Origin: Impatiens glandulifera | Taxonomy: Eukaryota > Streptophyta > Magnoliopsida > Ericales > Balsaminaceae | Direction of reading: 5' to 3' | DNA: 64,000 nucleotides | Assembly: GCF_907164915.1 (NCBI RefSeq) | Contig: NC_061868.1 | Location: 49,661,689-49,725,688, forward strand | Part shown: positions 25,101 to 37,841 of the stretch, one piece after another | Layout of the letters: each line of letters begins with the position of its first letter | Position numbering within the stretch: the stretch's first letter is position 1 | Made by a program: the position numbers and the translations under genes | The notes under the pieces: generated by a model | Told to the model about the DNA's origin: nothing | The model's database searches: none | What the model saw: the letters and a program-made list of their open reading frames with translations, nothing else

Positions 25101-26453
25101 TTCTCATGTTCATGTTGGTGGAAACCTTGACTGATAGAGAACTTTCTACCCAGACCATTAAAATCAACCTTATGTAGTCTTGATATTTTGTTAACAAATG
25201 AATAGTTAAAGCTTGCAGATAAATGGTTCTAGTGTTGCCCTCTTATTCTGTTTTATATGGATCTTCTTATAATTAAAGATTGTTCTATCAAATACAAGGG
25301 TTAAATTCCTATAAAATCAAAGAAGTTCCATCCTGCGCTTCTGTGCTATGCCCCCCCTACAGAATCTGTACTTATTCTGTAACATTAGGAATTATTCTTT
25401 CAATTGTAAATAAGACAATTTGGATTAGATATTTTTTAGGAATTCCTATAATTGTGGAATTAATAGGCTGAAATCTCTGTACACATTCTTTATCTATTTT
25501 TATAGGTACACCCTTTTTGCAACCCATGTGGAAAACCTATCAGAACTGGCCACCATCTATCCTAATGTTAAGATCCTTCATTTTCATGTTGACATAAAAA
25601 GTAGTCGCTTGGATTTCAAGGTTATTTTTATTTCAAACCCCTTTTCTAGTATAGTATTTCCTTATTTTTATTTCAATTAGACACTCTTTTTCCTCTAAAC
25701 CAGTTTGAACTCAAGGATGGACCACGACACATACCACATTATGGCCTCCTACTAGCAGGGGTGGCTGGGTTACCTGGGTCGGTGATTGAAACAGCCAAAA
25801 CAATCACATCACGCGTTACGGAAAAGGTAAAATTTTCAGTAAACTAAGCTTATTCTTTTCCAGAATTGCAAATTAGTTTCTGGAAGATCCCTAAGGAGAC
25901 ATTTCTGTGATTCTGTTGGTCATTTTCTGCTTCTCAAATAGATAATCAAACGTCAATCAGCTAGATAAAAAAAATTCAAAAATATAATAGAGACCATCAA
26001 TCATCCTAAATAAGGAAAAAAATCGATGTCTTTTAATCAGAAATTTGTATGAGCGAAAAGTCAATGGAGTTACATGATGTATGCTTGCAACTAGGCATAT
26101 ATCCCATTTCTTGCATCAATTTAAAGGTGCATTTATGAAAATCCATGCATCATTTTAGCATTATTTACTTTATCTTCCAAGTAACTGTGCATATATATAT
26201 ATATATGAATGTTATTTAATATGTTTTGCTTGGGTGATTTGGTCTCCCCTCTTTTTCGGATTCTTGTTTTATCTCCTTTGATTCAAAGGAAACAAAGAGA
26301 ATTGAGGTGAACAGTTATCAATATCAAGATATCCAGATGGCTTACAAGGTTGCTCAACGGTTGATGTGCTTGAAATACTCCAGCCAGGATGAGGCCTCGA
26401 TCCGAGAAGCCTTGCAAAATCTTAAAGAGTCTTACATAAACGGAAACCTTTAG
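16174..26453 (+). CDS. MSH4: DNA mismatch repair protein MSH4 (meiotic MutS homologue)
   Basis: I joined 24 exons in frame: 16174-16239, 16586-16789, 17435-17470, 17585-17697, 18932-18977, 19308-19354, 19461-19568, 20282-20357, 20587-20659, 20759-20904, 20989-21074, 21295-21434, 21503-21642, 21723-21773, 21855-21918, 22799-22942, 23023-23090, 23225-23283, 24032-24188, 24563-24615, 24689-24787, 25506-25620, 25704-25826, 26289-26453. The product is 792 residues, the length I recall for Arabidopsis MSH4. MSH4 pairs with MSH5 and stabilises meiotic crossover intermediates. Like other MSH4 proteins it lacks the N-terminal mismatch-binding domain of MutS. It keeps the lever/clamp region ([20 protein letters not shown]) and the ATPase: Walker A GPNMSGKST at 553-561, and Walker [17 protein letters not shown] with Asp632-Glu633, then [12 protein letters not shown]. 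The C-terminus ([13 protein letters not shown]) is the helical dimerisation tail. Introns 5 and 21 carry short retro-insertions. No frame break was found. Confidence 0.95.
18744..18829 (-). mobile_element. Tiny retro-insertion with 16-bp target-site duplication
   Basis: The 16-mer TAACACCAAAGGAGCC occurs at 18744-18759 and 18814-18829. The 54 bases between begin with a T run on the + strand, so on the minus strand the insert ends in a poly-A tail. A long direct repeat flanking an A-tailed fragment is the hallmark of target-primed reverse transcription. The source element is not recognisable from 54 bases. It lies in MSH4 intron 4 (17698-18931). Confidence 0.65.
24941..25000 (-). mobile_element. 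5'-truncated LINE tail with 9-bp target-site duplication
   Basis: GAGCATGCT occurs at 24941-24949 and 24992-25000. The 42 bases between read, on the minus strand, TTAATGAAATGACGCTAAAC, then TGTTTTCCC and an A run. This resembles the 3' ends of plant L1-type LINEs. It is an extreme 5' truncation inside MSH4 intron 21 (24788-25505). Confidence 0.7.
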
Positions 26454-29400
26454 CTAGGATATATTCCCATTAACGGTATATTCTTATCTGTTCCTCAGTA
26501 TCTTTTACTGTGTTGAATTTGGACGATGACAGGCAAAGGAATTATGTGGATAATTAAATGCATGGTGTTAGATCATCCGCATTTAGGAAATCCTATCACA
26601 TGCCAAGTCCTGCGTAAATATACATACATCGACATTTTAAGAAACGTAGGACCATATTTCTTGTCACTAAAATCATTTAAGAAATAATTATTAGCTTAAT
26701 TGCATGAGACAACACGTAAGTGTTTTGCGTTACACTGGACCCAATGAACAAACAGGTTTATTTCTATAGATCTCTTGCTTATTACTATAAAGAATTGTTT
26801 ACTTCATAAATGTACTTCATATTTTCTTCTTCTAGTTAAATTTGACAGTTCTATATCATTATATCTCTAGTTAAATTCTTCCTAGATTGCTAGAATAGGC
26901 TTCCAGAACAAATATATCATATGAGGATTAGGAAATGTCAAAATCATGCATATCTGGTCCACCCATATAGTGCATGCTAATAGGTGCAATCAAACTGTTC
27001 TTGTGGATGGTCCTGTGATATTCTGGTAGGCTTGATAAGTCTTCTGTTTCTCTTTCCCCCTTTTCTTTTGAGGATGGGGGGTCCTCTAGTTGCTAGTTAT
27101 AACATGTTCATTCATAATTAAAGTTGTTGTGAACATGCACTATAAATAATACACTAATGAAAATGAATTATTCATTCATATAATTACTGTAGATTATTGA
27201 TCCTAATCGAGGTTTTACTGTACTTTTTATATTGTTGAGATTTATCTTCAATGGAGTCGTTTTAATTCAATATATATTGTGGTTATCATTTCGTTGTGTT
27301 TTTATTGGCAACACAACAGAAATGAGGGTTTCTACTTTCTATATTTTCTTTACCTTTTCTTGTCTTATTGTATCATTTGAGATCATGTGCTTTCTTTGTT
27401 TCATGTGAACGCTTGTTTGCGTATTCAATAGGTTTAATGAATTCTCTTTTCATAAAAGAGTTGGTGTATATTCATATAGCATATTTTGAAGCTTGAATTT
27501 TCTTTAAATCCTCACTTGAATACTGATCCAAATTAAAGTGTTGGGGTTATATATATACTTTATTTTTTTGAAAAGTGATATATTAGCATGCATATTTATT
27601 CTTATTCTATATTTTTTAGGGACAAGCTGTTCTTCCTTTTGTTTCTTGTGGCTTAGATAAGATTCTAGCTTGTCATCCAAGTTTTTGGCTTGTGGTGCAT
27701 TTAGGGCACCACCATCTCCTCCTTTTGTACTTTTGCACTTTACAACCTTTAAATTATACTTTTTTTTAATGGTTTTACAACCCTATAATGAAAACAAAAA
27801 CTATACAGTATGGTTTCAGAAAAATCCTATATTCAATCATTCATTTGCCTATCTTGATCCAACCACTCCTTTCATTTCTCCTAGTCTGTGGATTATGAGA
27901 GGCAACACAAGTGCCTTCTAGCCTCATAATCATAGTGGTTAAGTTCCCTTTTTATTTTTGGTTTTATCCATCTTTTCTTGATTGCATTTGCATTATAAAT
28001 CAACCAAACTGTGTTTTGTTATTTTGCAATAGGGGTGATGAAATCCAGCTAAAAAAAACGTATTTTTTGATCAATTATTATTTGCTTTTCTTTTTCTTTT
28101 TTACATTTTATAGGTAATTAAGCTGCAAATAATTAAATCCTTGCTATTTGAAAATAAGGGGATAATTTTATTTATTTTTATATTACTAATTTGAAGAAAG
28201 GAAGAATAAAATGACATGACAACAACAATATTTAAGCCTCGGGATTTTTATTCGAATCCCATCTTATATATATATGCTTTTAGGACTTGACCCACATGAT
28301 TCAACCTTTGCTTTTAAAAGGTCAAATTAGTGGGATTGTAAATATTATGCAAATCAATCATAGTAAATATAAATTAGTCATAGTGGATTGTACGTAAATG
28401 CAACATAGTTTCACTTAAAATTCCATAACTTATTTTCATTTAAATGTTTTGATTGCATAACAATTTAGTTCTAATTCAAATAAATATATATGAGAAACCA
28501 ACTAAAACCCAAAATAGGACCACTACACTTCATTTTCGCGACATAGTGGTAGGTGATTTTGATTATTCACTAATAGTCAATTTCTTGTTCTTGATATGCA
28601 ATTTTCGTCATGATGATGTTTGAATAAAAACAAACTTTTTTTTTTACCAAAGTAGAAAATAACAATTTTAGAAATAAACCTTCCCCCCGATAAAGTATAA
28701 ATTATTATTAAATTTACTGTAAATATGTATAATATTTCCTAGCTGCGGTGGTCATCTACATTAATATTTCTACATGCATGATACAAAAATTAAAAATTAT
28801 GCATCAAAAGCATACAAATTTTGTTCTTAATGATAAGGATGAAAAGCAGATATAATATATTTATTTATGTCTGACGTCCAACTGGAATGAAAGACAAAGA
28901 AAGATGACTTCACTTATTGCAATTAAATTCCCTCTCCTTATTACACTATTTATTCTCTTCTTTTCTCTTTTCAGCTTTCCTTTCTTTATTAGACATGACA
29001 GATTTTCACAACCTATTCATGGTATTCAAATAAATAACTATAATAGAAATAACGTGTAATTGATGGCATAAATAATATTAGTAATAATTTAATAATAAGG
29101 TGGGATGTAGTAGTCAAAAAATAATGTGACGTTGACTGTCTAGTATTAGTATGTTTTCTTATTATATTACACTGACCTTGTTTTTCTTATTATATTATAC
29201 TTAATAGGCCTTGTTGGTGTAGTTTATTATTTCAAAAATGTTATTTTGAAGAATTTTTATTTGGACATGTCCTATTGATTGCTTTTTTATTATATTCTTT
29301 TTATTTTCACTTCACAAATTATATATATTAATAATTTATAATACACTTCTAAATAAAATTATTAATTTTTTTTAAATGATCTATATATAAAAATGATAAG

Positions 29401-30400
29401 AATCGTCTAAATACAACGACAAAATATGACATAAAAATAAAAAAAATACAAATATGTTACTCAACATATTATCGAACTTATAATTTTTTAAGAAAAACTA
29501 TAACTCCTCGACTTACTATACTGGCTATTCAGAACGAATAAAAAGTGCCGTAATAACGTAGTTTTGGAACATGAAAGCTTCCCGTCTTTGTATATTTTGA
29601 CTTGATTTAATTTTTGTTTAAGATTTAGGGCTTGGTTTCCTTACTTATACATCCTCTCAAACTGTAGACTAGTCAGTTAACAACTGAGTCAACCGGTCGT
29701 TATACCCCTTTATGTGAGAGAAAAGGGGTTGTTGAGCTTCGGCCAACATTCTTTTTAATTTCTAATAGCATTATGAATAATACGTATCAGATAATTAAAA
29801 TTTTAAAATTCGACGATTTCATTAAAATTATTAATCTATTAGGTTAAGGACAAATACAAAAAAAAATCTTGTTTTAAGATAATGTCTTATATTTTTGCTT
29901 ATTAATATTAAACTTTTAAGTTAACTCATCAATGTATCACATTGGTAAGAGTCGGCTTAGGAGACAAAAAAAAGTTACGAGATGAATTTCAAAAAAAGCT
30001 TTGAGTTGAATCGGGAACATGACTGTGTGGTGTCTCAAATAAACTAAATTAAACTTTAAGTTGATGTATGATTCATAATTTTTACCCACTTAAAAGTTGA
30101 GTTATCTTCTAACCTTAAAAATAAATTGGACACTCTTTCATCATTAGTATTAACTAAATCATGAATGATTTCATTCATTATTTGTTTATAACTAAATGTA
30201 TCGAGGGATTAATTATTTTTGAGGTTAATTATATTATATATATAGGTAATAATGGGTTGGAGTCTTGATTAATTACCATTTTATAAAATTATAAATATTT
30301 AGTTAAATTTTTGTTATTTAACGTTTTGATTTGATTTTAATAATAGAAGAAAAATAGAAAACAATGAGCACATTTGAAAATTCACAATACCATTAATTAA
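26454..30400. other. Long AT-rich intergenic region between MSH4 and the ERF gene
   Basis: Nearly 4 kb with no gene I can support. The first few hundred bases are MSH4 3' sequence. The ORFs at 27670-27921 and 27911-28117 are Phe/Tyr-rich and unlike any family I know. A small dyad (ACCACTA ... TAGTGGT, about 28519-28552) is too short to call an element. Confidence 0.6.
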
Positions 30401-30994
30401 TTAATAATACCACAACAAAGGATCTTCCATACACGTTTCATCTTCTCCGGCTAGCCGTGGCAATACATAAAACAATTTATGATAATCACTCCGATCAACA
30501 TAGAGATCCGGCAACCCCAAAAAGGGATCATCAACAACCGTATCCGCCGCCGGCGAACTCGACGACGACGACGCCGGCGTTCTTCCCTCTTCTTCCTGAT
30601 CATCCTCCGGCCAAACAGAAATCGGCTCATCATTTCCATGGGCGGAGGCGGTCATCGCCGCTGCTTTTGCCGCCGCAGCTTGAATATCTTTCGGCGATTT
30701 GGAAGCCGGGCAGGGAAGCTGGTGAGCCAAATCAGGGAAATTGAGATGAGCCGATGGTCCCTTGATGGCTATTGCGGCTGCATCATGAGCTCGAGCCGCC
30801 ATCTCTGCTGTCGGAAAAGTCCCCAGCCATATTCTTGATTTCTTCTTTGGTTCCCTGATCTCCGATACCCATTTTCCCCAACTACGCCGGCGCACTCCCC
30901 TGTAAACTAAGTTCTCTCCCGTTGCTGACGTCATCATTCCGGTGGATACGCGATCATCGCTGCGTTCTTCTAATAAGGATGATTGGCGTTTCAT
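30401..30994 (-). CDS. AP2/ERF transcription factor, DREB-type (group III / A-4-like)
   Basis: An intronless 197-residue frame. One AP2/ERF DNA-binding domain spans about residues 30-88: [19 protein letters not shown], then [18 protein letters not shown] and SAHLNFPDL. The Val in WVSE and the Glu in REP sit at the positions (V14, E19) that mark DREB rather than ERF proteins, so DRE/CRT (CCGAC)-type sites are the expected targets. The C-terminal half is low-complexity and acidic ([23 protein letters not shown]) and ends EDPLLWYY. That end resembles the LWSY-type terminus of group III DREBs and is probably an activation region. I place it nearer the A-4 (TINY-like) than the CBF class because I see no CBF signature flanking the AP2 domain; this is an inference. 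The gene is GC-rich compared with its surroundings and divergent from the UBR7-type gene. Confidence 0.93.
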   Translation of the reverse strand: MKRQSSLLEERSDDRVSTGMMTSATGENLVYRGVRRRSWGKWVSEIREPKKKSRIWLGTFPTAEMAARAHDAAAIAIKGPSAHLNFPDLAHQLPCPASKSPKDIQAAAAKAAAMTASAHGNDEPISVWPEDDQEEEGRTPASSSSSSPAADTVVDDPFLGLPDLYVDRSDYHKLFYVLPRLAGEDETCMEDPLLWYY

Positions 30995-31061
30995 TTCATT
31001 TGGCGATCTTATAGTAATAATAATAATAGATAGATAGATAGATATCGCGTATTTGTAAGCT

Positions 31062-31070
31062 CTTTATATA
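31062..31070 (-). promoter_or_regulatory. TATA box of the ERF gene
   Basis: The minus strand reads TATATAAAG about 70 bases upstream of the ERF ATG, a normal plant TATA position given a short 5' UTR. Confidence 0.55.
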
Positions 31071-31228
31071 ATAAGGGAATAAAGTGAATGGTAACTAAAG
31101 AAAGGAATTAAAGAATATTTTAAAAATATTGCTTTTTTAATTGGAATTATATAAATTATTAATTTATAAATATTGTTTAAAGTAATTAAAAGACAAAAGG
31201 AACTCTATATATGGACTAATGTTTTTTG

Positions 31229-31270
31229 AAAAGGCCCAACATATTTGAAGGAACCCAATGTTGGGCTTTT
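31229..31270. promoter_or_regulatory. Inverted pair of site II (TGGGC) motifs
   Basis: AAAAGGCCCAACA and TGTTGGGCTTTT lie in inverted orientation about 17 bases apart. TGGGCC/TGGGCT are site II elements bound by TCP factors in promoters of growth-related plant genes. The mirror arrangement could serve either flanking gene. Confidence 0.5.
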
Positions 31271-31483
31271 TGTGTGGAGAAAAATAGAAATGAAAACAAA
31301 TTTTAAATATATATTTTTTAAACCCGATAAAGAGGAATCAATTTATTTAAATGCTAATCCAAATAATTTATATAGCACAACAAATTAATAAAATAAAATG
31401 AGAAACTATTTTATTTTTAACAAAACAAAATAGGAAAGACGCACAAAAAAAAGGAGCGGAAATGACCCAATACATAAAATTGT

Positions 31484-31492
31484 GGCGGGAAA
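31484..31492 (-). promoter_or_regulatory. E2F-like binding site
   Basis: The minus strand reads TTTCCCGCC, which matches the E2F consensus TTTSSCGC with its usual extension. It lies about 265 bases upstream of the UBR7-type ATG. Confidence 0.5.
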
Positions 31493-31541
31493 ATGTCCAT
31501 AAAGTCCATCTCTCTCACTTATATATACAAAAACCAAAACC

Positions 31542-31550
31542 AAACCCTAA
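31542..31550 (+). promoter_or_regulatory. Telo-box
   Basis: AAACCCTAA followed by CCCTC in a C/T-rich leader. Telo-boxes are common near the transcription start of housekeeping and proliferation-linked plant genes. Confidence 0.55.
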
Positions 31551-31753
31551 CCCTCTTTCTCTCCACTCTCCCAATTCTTTCTCAATATCGGAGCGCTTTC
31601 TCCAATGGGGAAATCAATTTCACCAGTTACTTCTTATTGCCTATCATTCAGCTCTTTTTGAAGATCTAGGGTTTCTTCTCTTTTTTCGCGTATTGGACTT
31701 TGTTTCTAGTTAGAACTACGTGTTCTTAGCTCGATTCGTCAATCGTGTTGAGA

Positions 31754-34700
31754 ATGGATGATGCGACAGGGGAGACAACGATTTCTATACAGGAGTACCT
31801 CGAGGAAGTTGAGGAACAAGAACTGGTAACCTCTTTATCCTATTACATTTATCGACTATTTGATTGAAATCTGAACCTAGCGTTATAATTCTCTTGGTTA
31901 TTGACTTGTTATCAGAGTATAGATCTATATGTGGCTTGCCTCTAATCAAATGATATTCCAGTGCTATTTGAAACCTCGATAATATATCTGGTTTTGTAAA
32001 TAATCATACTGCGTCAGTATTTGCCCAGGGATCTTATTAGAGGATGGAACCTTACTGATTTGCATTGTTTGATTCCTGAACTTAATTTTTATTTTTTAGT
32101 CATTGTGCAGTATTATTTTTGTAAAATTATTAATGTCAGAAATTTGAAAAGAAATGTTAGTTTGTTGATGCTTTATGTAATACATCTTACTGGTGTCAAT
32201 GGATCTAATACTAGATGCCTGAGCTCTTTTGCACTGGTCATGCACTAAGAAGAGTTAATTGTGCTTTATTTTGTTTTATTCTACGGTGTAATCTCGTAGG
32301 AGTCTTGTAGATCCTACTGCAATGAAATTTCATTGATTACCATAACCTTAAATCATGAATGGTAAAGAGAAAATATCAATAATGATAGATCATCTCAGGT
32401 ACTGCAAGCTATTATATGCCTTCAAGTTCAAAGTGGTGGTTTTGGACTAATGATTGTCATAATATTTTTTTATCATTTCCTTCCACTTTTATTCCCCTCA
32501 TGATCTTTCAATATTTCAAACACACAGGAAGCAGATTTGGTATTGGGTGGTGATGAGGGCAAGGAGTGTACTTACACTAAAGGCTATATGAAAAGGCAAG
32601 CAATATTTTCTTGCTTGACTTGCATCCCTGATGGAAATGGTGGGGTTTGTACAGCTTGCAGTTTGTCTTGCCATGATGGCCATGAGGTAGTCTTTTATAT
32701 AACAGTAACTATTTCATGTGAAGTGATGCAAAATATACGTTACTTGATTTATCTGCTAGTATCTTATTTTAATTTCATGGTCCGAGCCTCCGGAGTGTCT
32801 TGACTTTGCAAGGTCTTCTTCATAGATGTACATTTAGTGTGTGCAATTTCACAAATGGAGTAAAATGAAACATTGGAGGATTGATATTAAAGATACATAG
32901 ACTATAATCCCTAATTAATGTTTGAAGTATTTTTTTACCTCACCTATGTGACACTCTCTTACTTGCTAAGATTATTTAAATTACATTTGCTCTTCCTACT
33001 GACTTTTGGGGAATTTAGTTTGTGATATTCTATTTAAAGTATAGCTTGATACTGTTGGTAGATTCTACTGTTTTTATTTATTGTTATCCATGTCAAAATT
33101 CAATATTATAGCTTGTTGTGAAACTATATCCCAAAGACATCAATTCATTATTTTTTTAATAAAGTTACTAGTGTAAATTTCATACTTAAGAAGGGTATTT
33201 ATGATTTGCCTTGACTGAAAAAATGTTAAAGCATGAAAAGGTAAAACATCTTTTAACAAAACCTAACATAGATACATTTAAGCCTGGACTTGTATTACAT
33301 CATACATCCTGGGAACCTGGATGCCTCAACTAAACATCTAGAAACTTCGGATCAATAGTTTAATGCTCTTCTACTATGGCAAGTTTCTACATAGTGCTTC
33401 ACACATTACATTGCTGATTGAGGAACTATGTTTTTTATTGGATATTCTTTCTAGCAGGAATGACAGTGTTTTGCATGTTTATCCTATGTTGTGAACTGTA
33501 TTTGATAATCATTTTCCATATTGTTCTTTTCCCTGTAAATGTAATCTCCTTCTTTTCCAACAGATTGTTGAATTGTGGACCAAGAGAAACTTTAGGTGTG
33601 ATTGTGGGAATTCAAAGTTTGGAGAGTTCTTCTGCAAGCTTCTCCCAAGCAAAGATATAGAAAATACGGAGAATAGATATAACCATAACTTCAAGGGATT
33701 ATATTGTACATGCAGTCGCCCATATCCTGATCCTGATGTGGAGGAACAAGTGGACATGATCCAATGCTGTATATGTGAAGACTGGTTCCATGGAGAGCAC
33801 ATAGGCCTAGATTCTGCCAATGAGGTTATTACATTTCTGTACATTCCTTAGCTTTTCAAATCCAAGATTTATTTGGATCTCTTGTAAAATCATTAATTGA
33901 TTTTATTATAATTAACGGAAAGAAGTCTTGGACTAATTAAGCTGCTGAGGTCTTAGATTTGATTCTCACTAAAAGAATCTTGATTGAATTGGGGTCATGT
34001 CGACATAAAAATCCTTTATAAAAAAAGGACTGAAAGAAGTCACCTACATTTTTCCAGTGCAGTCTAATAGGCTCATCTTAGAAGTAGAAATCAAATGTGA
34101 TATAAAAGTAACTGCCTTGATTTTTTTTTCTTGCAGATTCCTACAGATGAGGAAGGGGAACCTCTATATGAAGATTTCATTTGCCAGGAATGCTCTGTAA
34201 ATTGTTCTGTTGTAACTCGTTACCCTAAAATCATGTTAACAGCAGTAAGGCAAGATACCACATTAGACACGACGAAAACAACAGATGATATGGTTGAAGA
34301 AAAACCTTCTGGCTCTAATCTAGATTGTGCCATGACTAGTCCTGATCATGAGACTTTGTCTGTTATAGAGGATATAACTGGAGAAACTTCTCTAAAGATT
34401 CCAGAATCATCAAGTTCATGTGTTCTTATGAGTGTTGATGATGATCTGGTTACAGCACCTCCTCTGGAGAAGGCACAGCCTCTGTTCCTTGCAAAAGGAT
34501 GGAGGTCTGTGCTTTGCAGATGCGAAAAATGCACTAATTCTTATAAGGAGAAGGGAATTGGTTTCTTGCTTGACAGGGAAGATTCAATCTTTGAGTACGA
34601 GAAATTAGCAAAGGAGAAGAGGGATGAAAAGTTACAACAGCAAGAAGGTGTTGAGTTGAACTTTCTTGATAGACTTGGTCATGTAGAGAAAATGGAGATT

Positions 34701-34920
34701 CTTAGTGGCATTGCTGATATGAAGAATGAACTGCATTCTTTTATGGTGGGTAATTAATTTGATTTTATATTTTGTTTACTTAGCTTATAATATCCCCAAA
34801 TACTTAATTCTGTCTTTTATGTGCATTTGACAGGAGTCATTTGATCCATCAAAGACCATAACATCTGAAGATGTTCATCAAGTTTTTGAGAACCTTGCGA
34901 AGAAGCGCAGACGCATGTAA
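31754..34920 (+). CDS. UBR7: UBR7-type protein: UBR zinc finger plus atypical PHD finger
   Basis: Five exons (31754-31825, 32528-32686, 33564-33824, 34137-34745, 34834-34920) join in frame to 395 residues. Residues about 37-105 form a UBR-type zinc finger: CTYTKGYMKRQAIFSCLTC, then CTACSLSCHDGHEIVELWTK and FRCDCGN, with the expected Cys/His ligands. A PHD-like finger follows at about 124-190: LYCTCSRPYPDPD, then MIQCCICEDWFHGEHIGL and FICQECSV. The middle is acidic and disordered. Near 300-345 a third Cys pair appears (LCRCEKCTNSYKEKGIGFLL), and the protein ends in a basic tail, AKKRRRM. This order matches eukaryotic UBR7 (At4g23860-like in Arabidopsis). Animal UBR7 is a histone-linked E3 ligase; the plant role is inferred. 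Start choice: first ATG after the leader, giving MDDATGETTISIQEYLEE. Confidence 0.92.
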
Positions 34921-37841
34921 TTTGGTAACATCTTTATTTGTATTGTGTTGACCATCATCGTCTTTTATTAATGAGCTACTCTTGGTTATATCTGTCCCTT
35001 GAGCATTCTATTAGTATTACTACTACCTTGGGATTCTATTAGTATTGCTATGTTTGTGGACTATTTAGACTTTTACAGTTTATATATTATTATTATTATC
35101 AAATTGACTTGGAGCTTCTTTGATTTGTATTTTATTTGGCAAAACAAATAGTTGGAAGTCAAGTTGCTCTTTAGTAGTTTGGTTTGAACTCGGTTTGACC
35201 GAATTTGAGTAGCTCAATTTTGTTTATTGAGCTCGAGTTTGAGTATATAAATTTTGATACTCGGAAAAAGTAGTTATTTTGGTTAATTTTTTTTTTATGG
35301 AAGATATACGTGTTAGTTTGTTTGGATTATATCCAATAAAAGCACTTACATAACTGTTGATATATTTATATATATATTTTTCAAAAGTATTGGTTATGGT
35401 TTGAAAACCTCTTTTGATGAATAAGCTTATTCAGAACATTTTAATTTCATCAAAATAAAGTATGGATGATTTGTTATTTTGATAAATCGTGAATAATTTG
35501 TTATATTAGTCAATTGAGTTTAAAGGAATAATGGAAAATTTGAGTTTATTAAAATTCATACCTCGCCAACAATTATTCCATTATTCTTATAAACTAGTTG
35601 ACTCTATAATCTCAAGTCAATCTAATTGTTTTAGTTGGAAAGGTAGATGTCTTTTTTAATGTTAGGGTTTATGAGTTTTTTTATTTATTAAAATTCACTT
35701 ATTAAGTTTATTCTTTTTAAAAAAAATATATATATATTGAATTTATTAATTAAGATGTTAAAATAATTTAATTTTATTGTTAATTTAACTAACTGGAAAT
35801 TCAAATTAATTATTTTTTCATCAAATAATATATATATATATATATTTTTAATTTAATAAAAATCTCAATTAATATTCTTCTTATATATGTTTATAGCTAG
35901 TCTTTTGGACTTATATGTAGAATTCTTCTTCATTAATCTTTAGTCTAATAACTTGAATAATCAAACTCTTTGTCAAAGCTCTAAAAAAAAAGTGCAAGAC
36001 ACTAATTAACTTTTGATTTATAACACTATCATTTTAATTAATGTTTTATAATTTTTAATTTTGAGTCCATAAATTATTTTTAAAAATACTTATATATCTT
36101 TTTATTGTACATTATTAAATAATTAATTTATCTTGTTTTTTAATTATCTAGTCTCAATTTATTAATTAAAATATTAAAATATTTTTATTTTATTTTATTT
36201 TTACAAAATTTTAGTTTTAATAAAAAATTATTATATTAATTTAACTATTAAAAAATCAAATAAATTTATTTTCTTAAATTTAATAAAAATCTCAAATAAC
36301 TCAAAATTGAGCTGTAGGTACTTTTATTAATGTATATTATAATTAGAGTATAAATAATGATATTAGGATAACTTTTTAAAATAAATAAATATATATATAT
36401 ATATATATTATAACTAGTCTATTGAATTTATTTGTTGAATAGTCACATTTTTACTATTAAAATAAATAAATAACTTGACCATTTCTTTGAGATAATTACC
36501 TACAATTATATTACTAGATGTTGTTTTATTTTATATAAAATATGAGAAATGATTGAGAGAAACAATTTAATTAGTCAAAAAAATAATAAAATTTATTTAT
36601 TTTCTCTCTTCTCACATTCTATTTTTTTTTCAACCAGTGAGGTAATGAGACATCGTTCCCTCACCCTATCACTTTTCATAAAATACCCATATTCAAGAAT
36701 ATTTTTCATAACAAAATTGTTTGATTCGAGATTCAGAAATGAATTCCTAGTTTTTGTGACAGGTCCATGTTAGAGCTATAAAGAAAACTAGGACACGTCT
36801 ATATGGAATTGAATGCCCTCTCTCTACCAATAATAAATGACTGACTCTCAACTGTAACGATTTCGACCTCTAGAAGCACCTTTCATGTTGGATTTTTATC
36901 GAAAATACATTTCCAAAAATTATTAAATATATTTATTTTTTATAGTAATTCAAAAAATATAATATTTAAATAAACTATTTTTTCATTAATTATTTTGTTT
37001 TCTATAAAGACTCAGTCAAGCTTATTTGTAGCTATCACCCTTTACTCCAATCTCTCTCAATGTCCCTTTCATATATTAAATTTTATTTTTTTTACTGATT
37101 TTTTTAATTTGTAGTAATAACTAATAATAGAAAATGGTAACAAATTAATTATATTCCTACATGATCAGCTATAATGTTTATTTGTTGGTTGAAAGGTTAA
37201 ATTGGTTCTTTATTAGAGTTAATTGAGATTTTAAGACTTTTTTTAAATCCAATAAATATGTTGCTCTTTATTGTTAAAGTTATAAAAAATAAAATTTTGT
37301 CTTAATAGTTTCAAACGTCAATTTATTATTTACGTAGTATTTATAAATAAATAAATATATAAAAATATATACAACTAATTTTATTCAAATTGAATTTATT
37401 ATTATAAAATTTAAGATAATAGGTATTAAAAAAAAATAATTAAAATTAATTAAAAAAATCACCTAATTGAACCAAATAAGATAAAATTTTATTATGTTCA
37501 ATTTTAACTGTATTGAGCTTGTAATTGTGTTTAAAATAAGCAATAGAAAATCTCAATTGACCCTCAACAATTAGGCATAATTTGAAGGTTTGACCATTTT
37601 GTTTATATTTCAAACATTTTATTATTCTTATTAAATTATATTATTTGAAAATATTAATTTAAAAACATAAAAAATTAATAGCAAAAACCTAATATTCCCA
37701 ATATCATATATATGTAATGTAATTTATATTACATACTAAACAATTATTACTAAACATAAACACACAACTAAGGTAAAAACACTCATAATTCAAATTTTCA
37801 AAAAAAAACAAACAAACAAACATAAGATTTTCATGAAGTTT
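34921..37841. other. AT-rich intergenic region after the UBR7-type gene
   Basis: No gene seen. It contains AT dinucleotide runs (for example near 35829-35844 and 36390-36408) and long A/T homopolymers. The ORF at 36549-36773 is compositionally random. Confidence 0.65.

Larger units (their letters stand above)
30995..31753. promoter_or_regulatory. Divergent promoter region of the ERF and UBR7-type genes
   Basis: About 760 bases between two divergent starts. Near the ERF side it holds a minus-strand TATA box and TAA/GATA microsatellites (31014-31044). In the middle is an inverted pair of GGCCCAA/TTGGGC motifs (31229-31270). Near the UBR7 side are an E2F-like site (31484-31492) and a telo-box (31542-31550) in the C/T-rich leader. 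Confidence 0.65.

Noticed and set aside
28225..28330. Another B-box-like word (TTATTCGAATCCC) in the intergenic region
   Set aside because: No cloverleaf, A box or flanking duplication; insufficient for a tRNA or SINE call.
30451..30838. ORFs of 62, 95 and 119 residues overlapping the ERF gene
   Set aside because: Arg/Pro-rich shadows of the GC-rich ERF coding sequence; the AP2 domain fixes the true frame.
33930..34030. Possible tRNA-derived SINE in an intron of the UBR7-type gene (TTAGATTTGATTCTCACT resembles a B box)
   Set aside because: I found no A box at the right distance and no target-site duplication.
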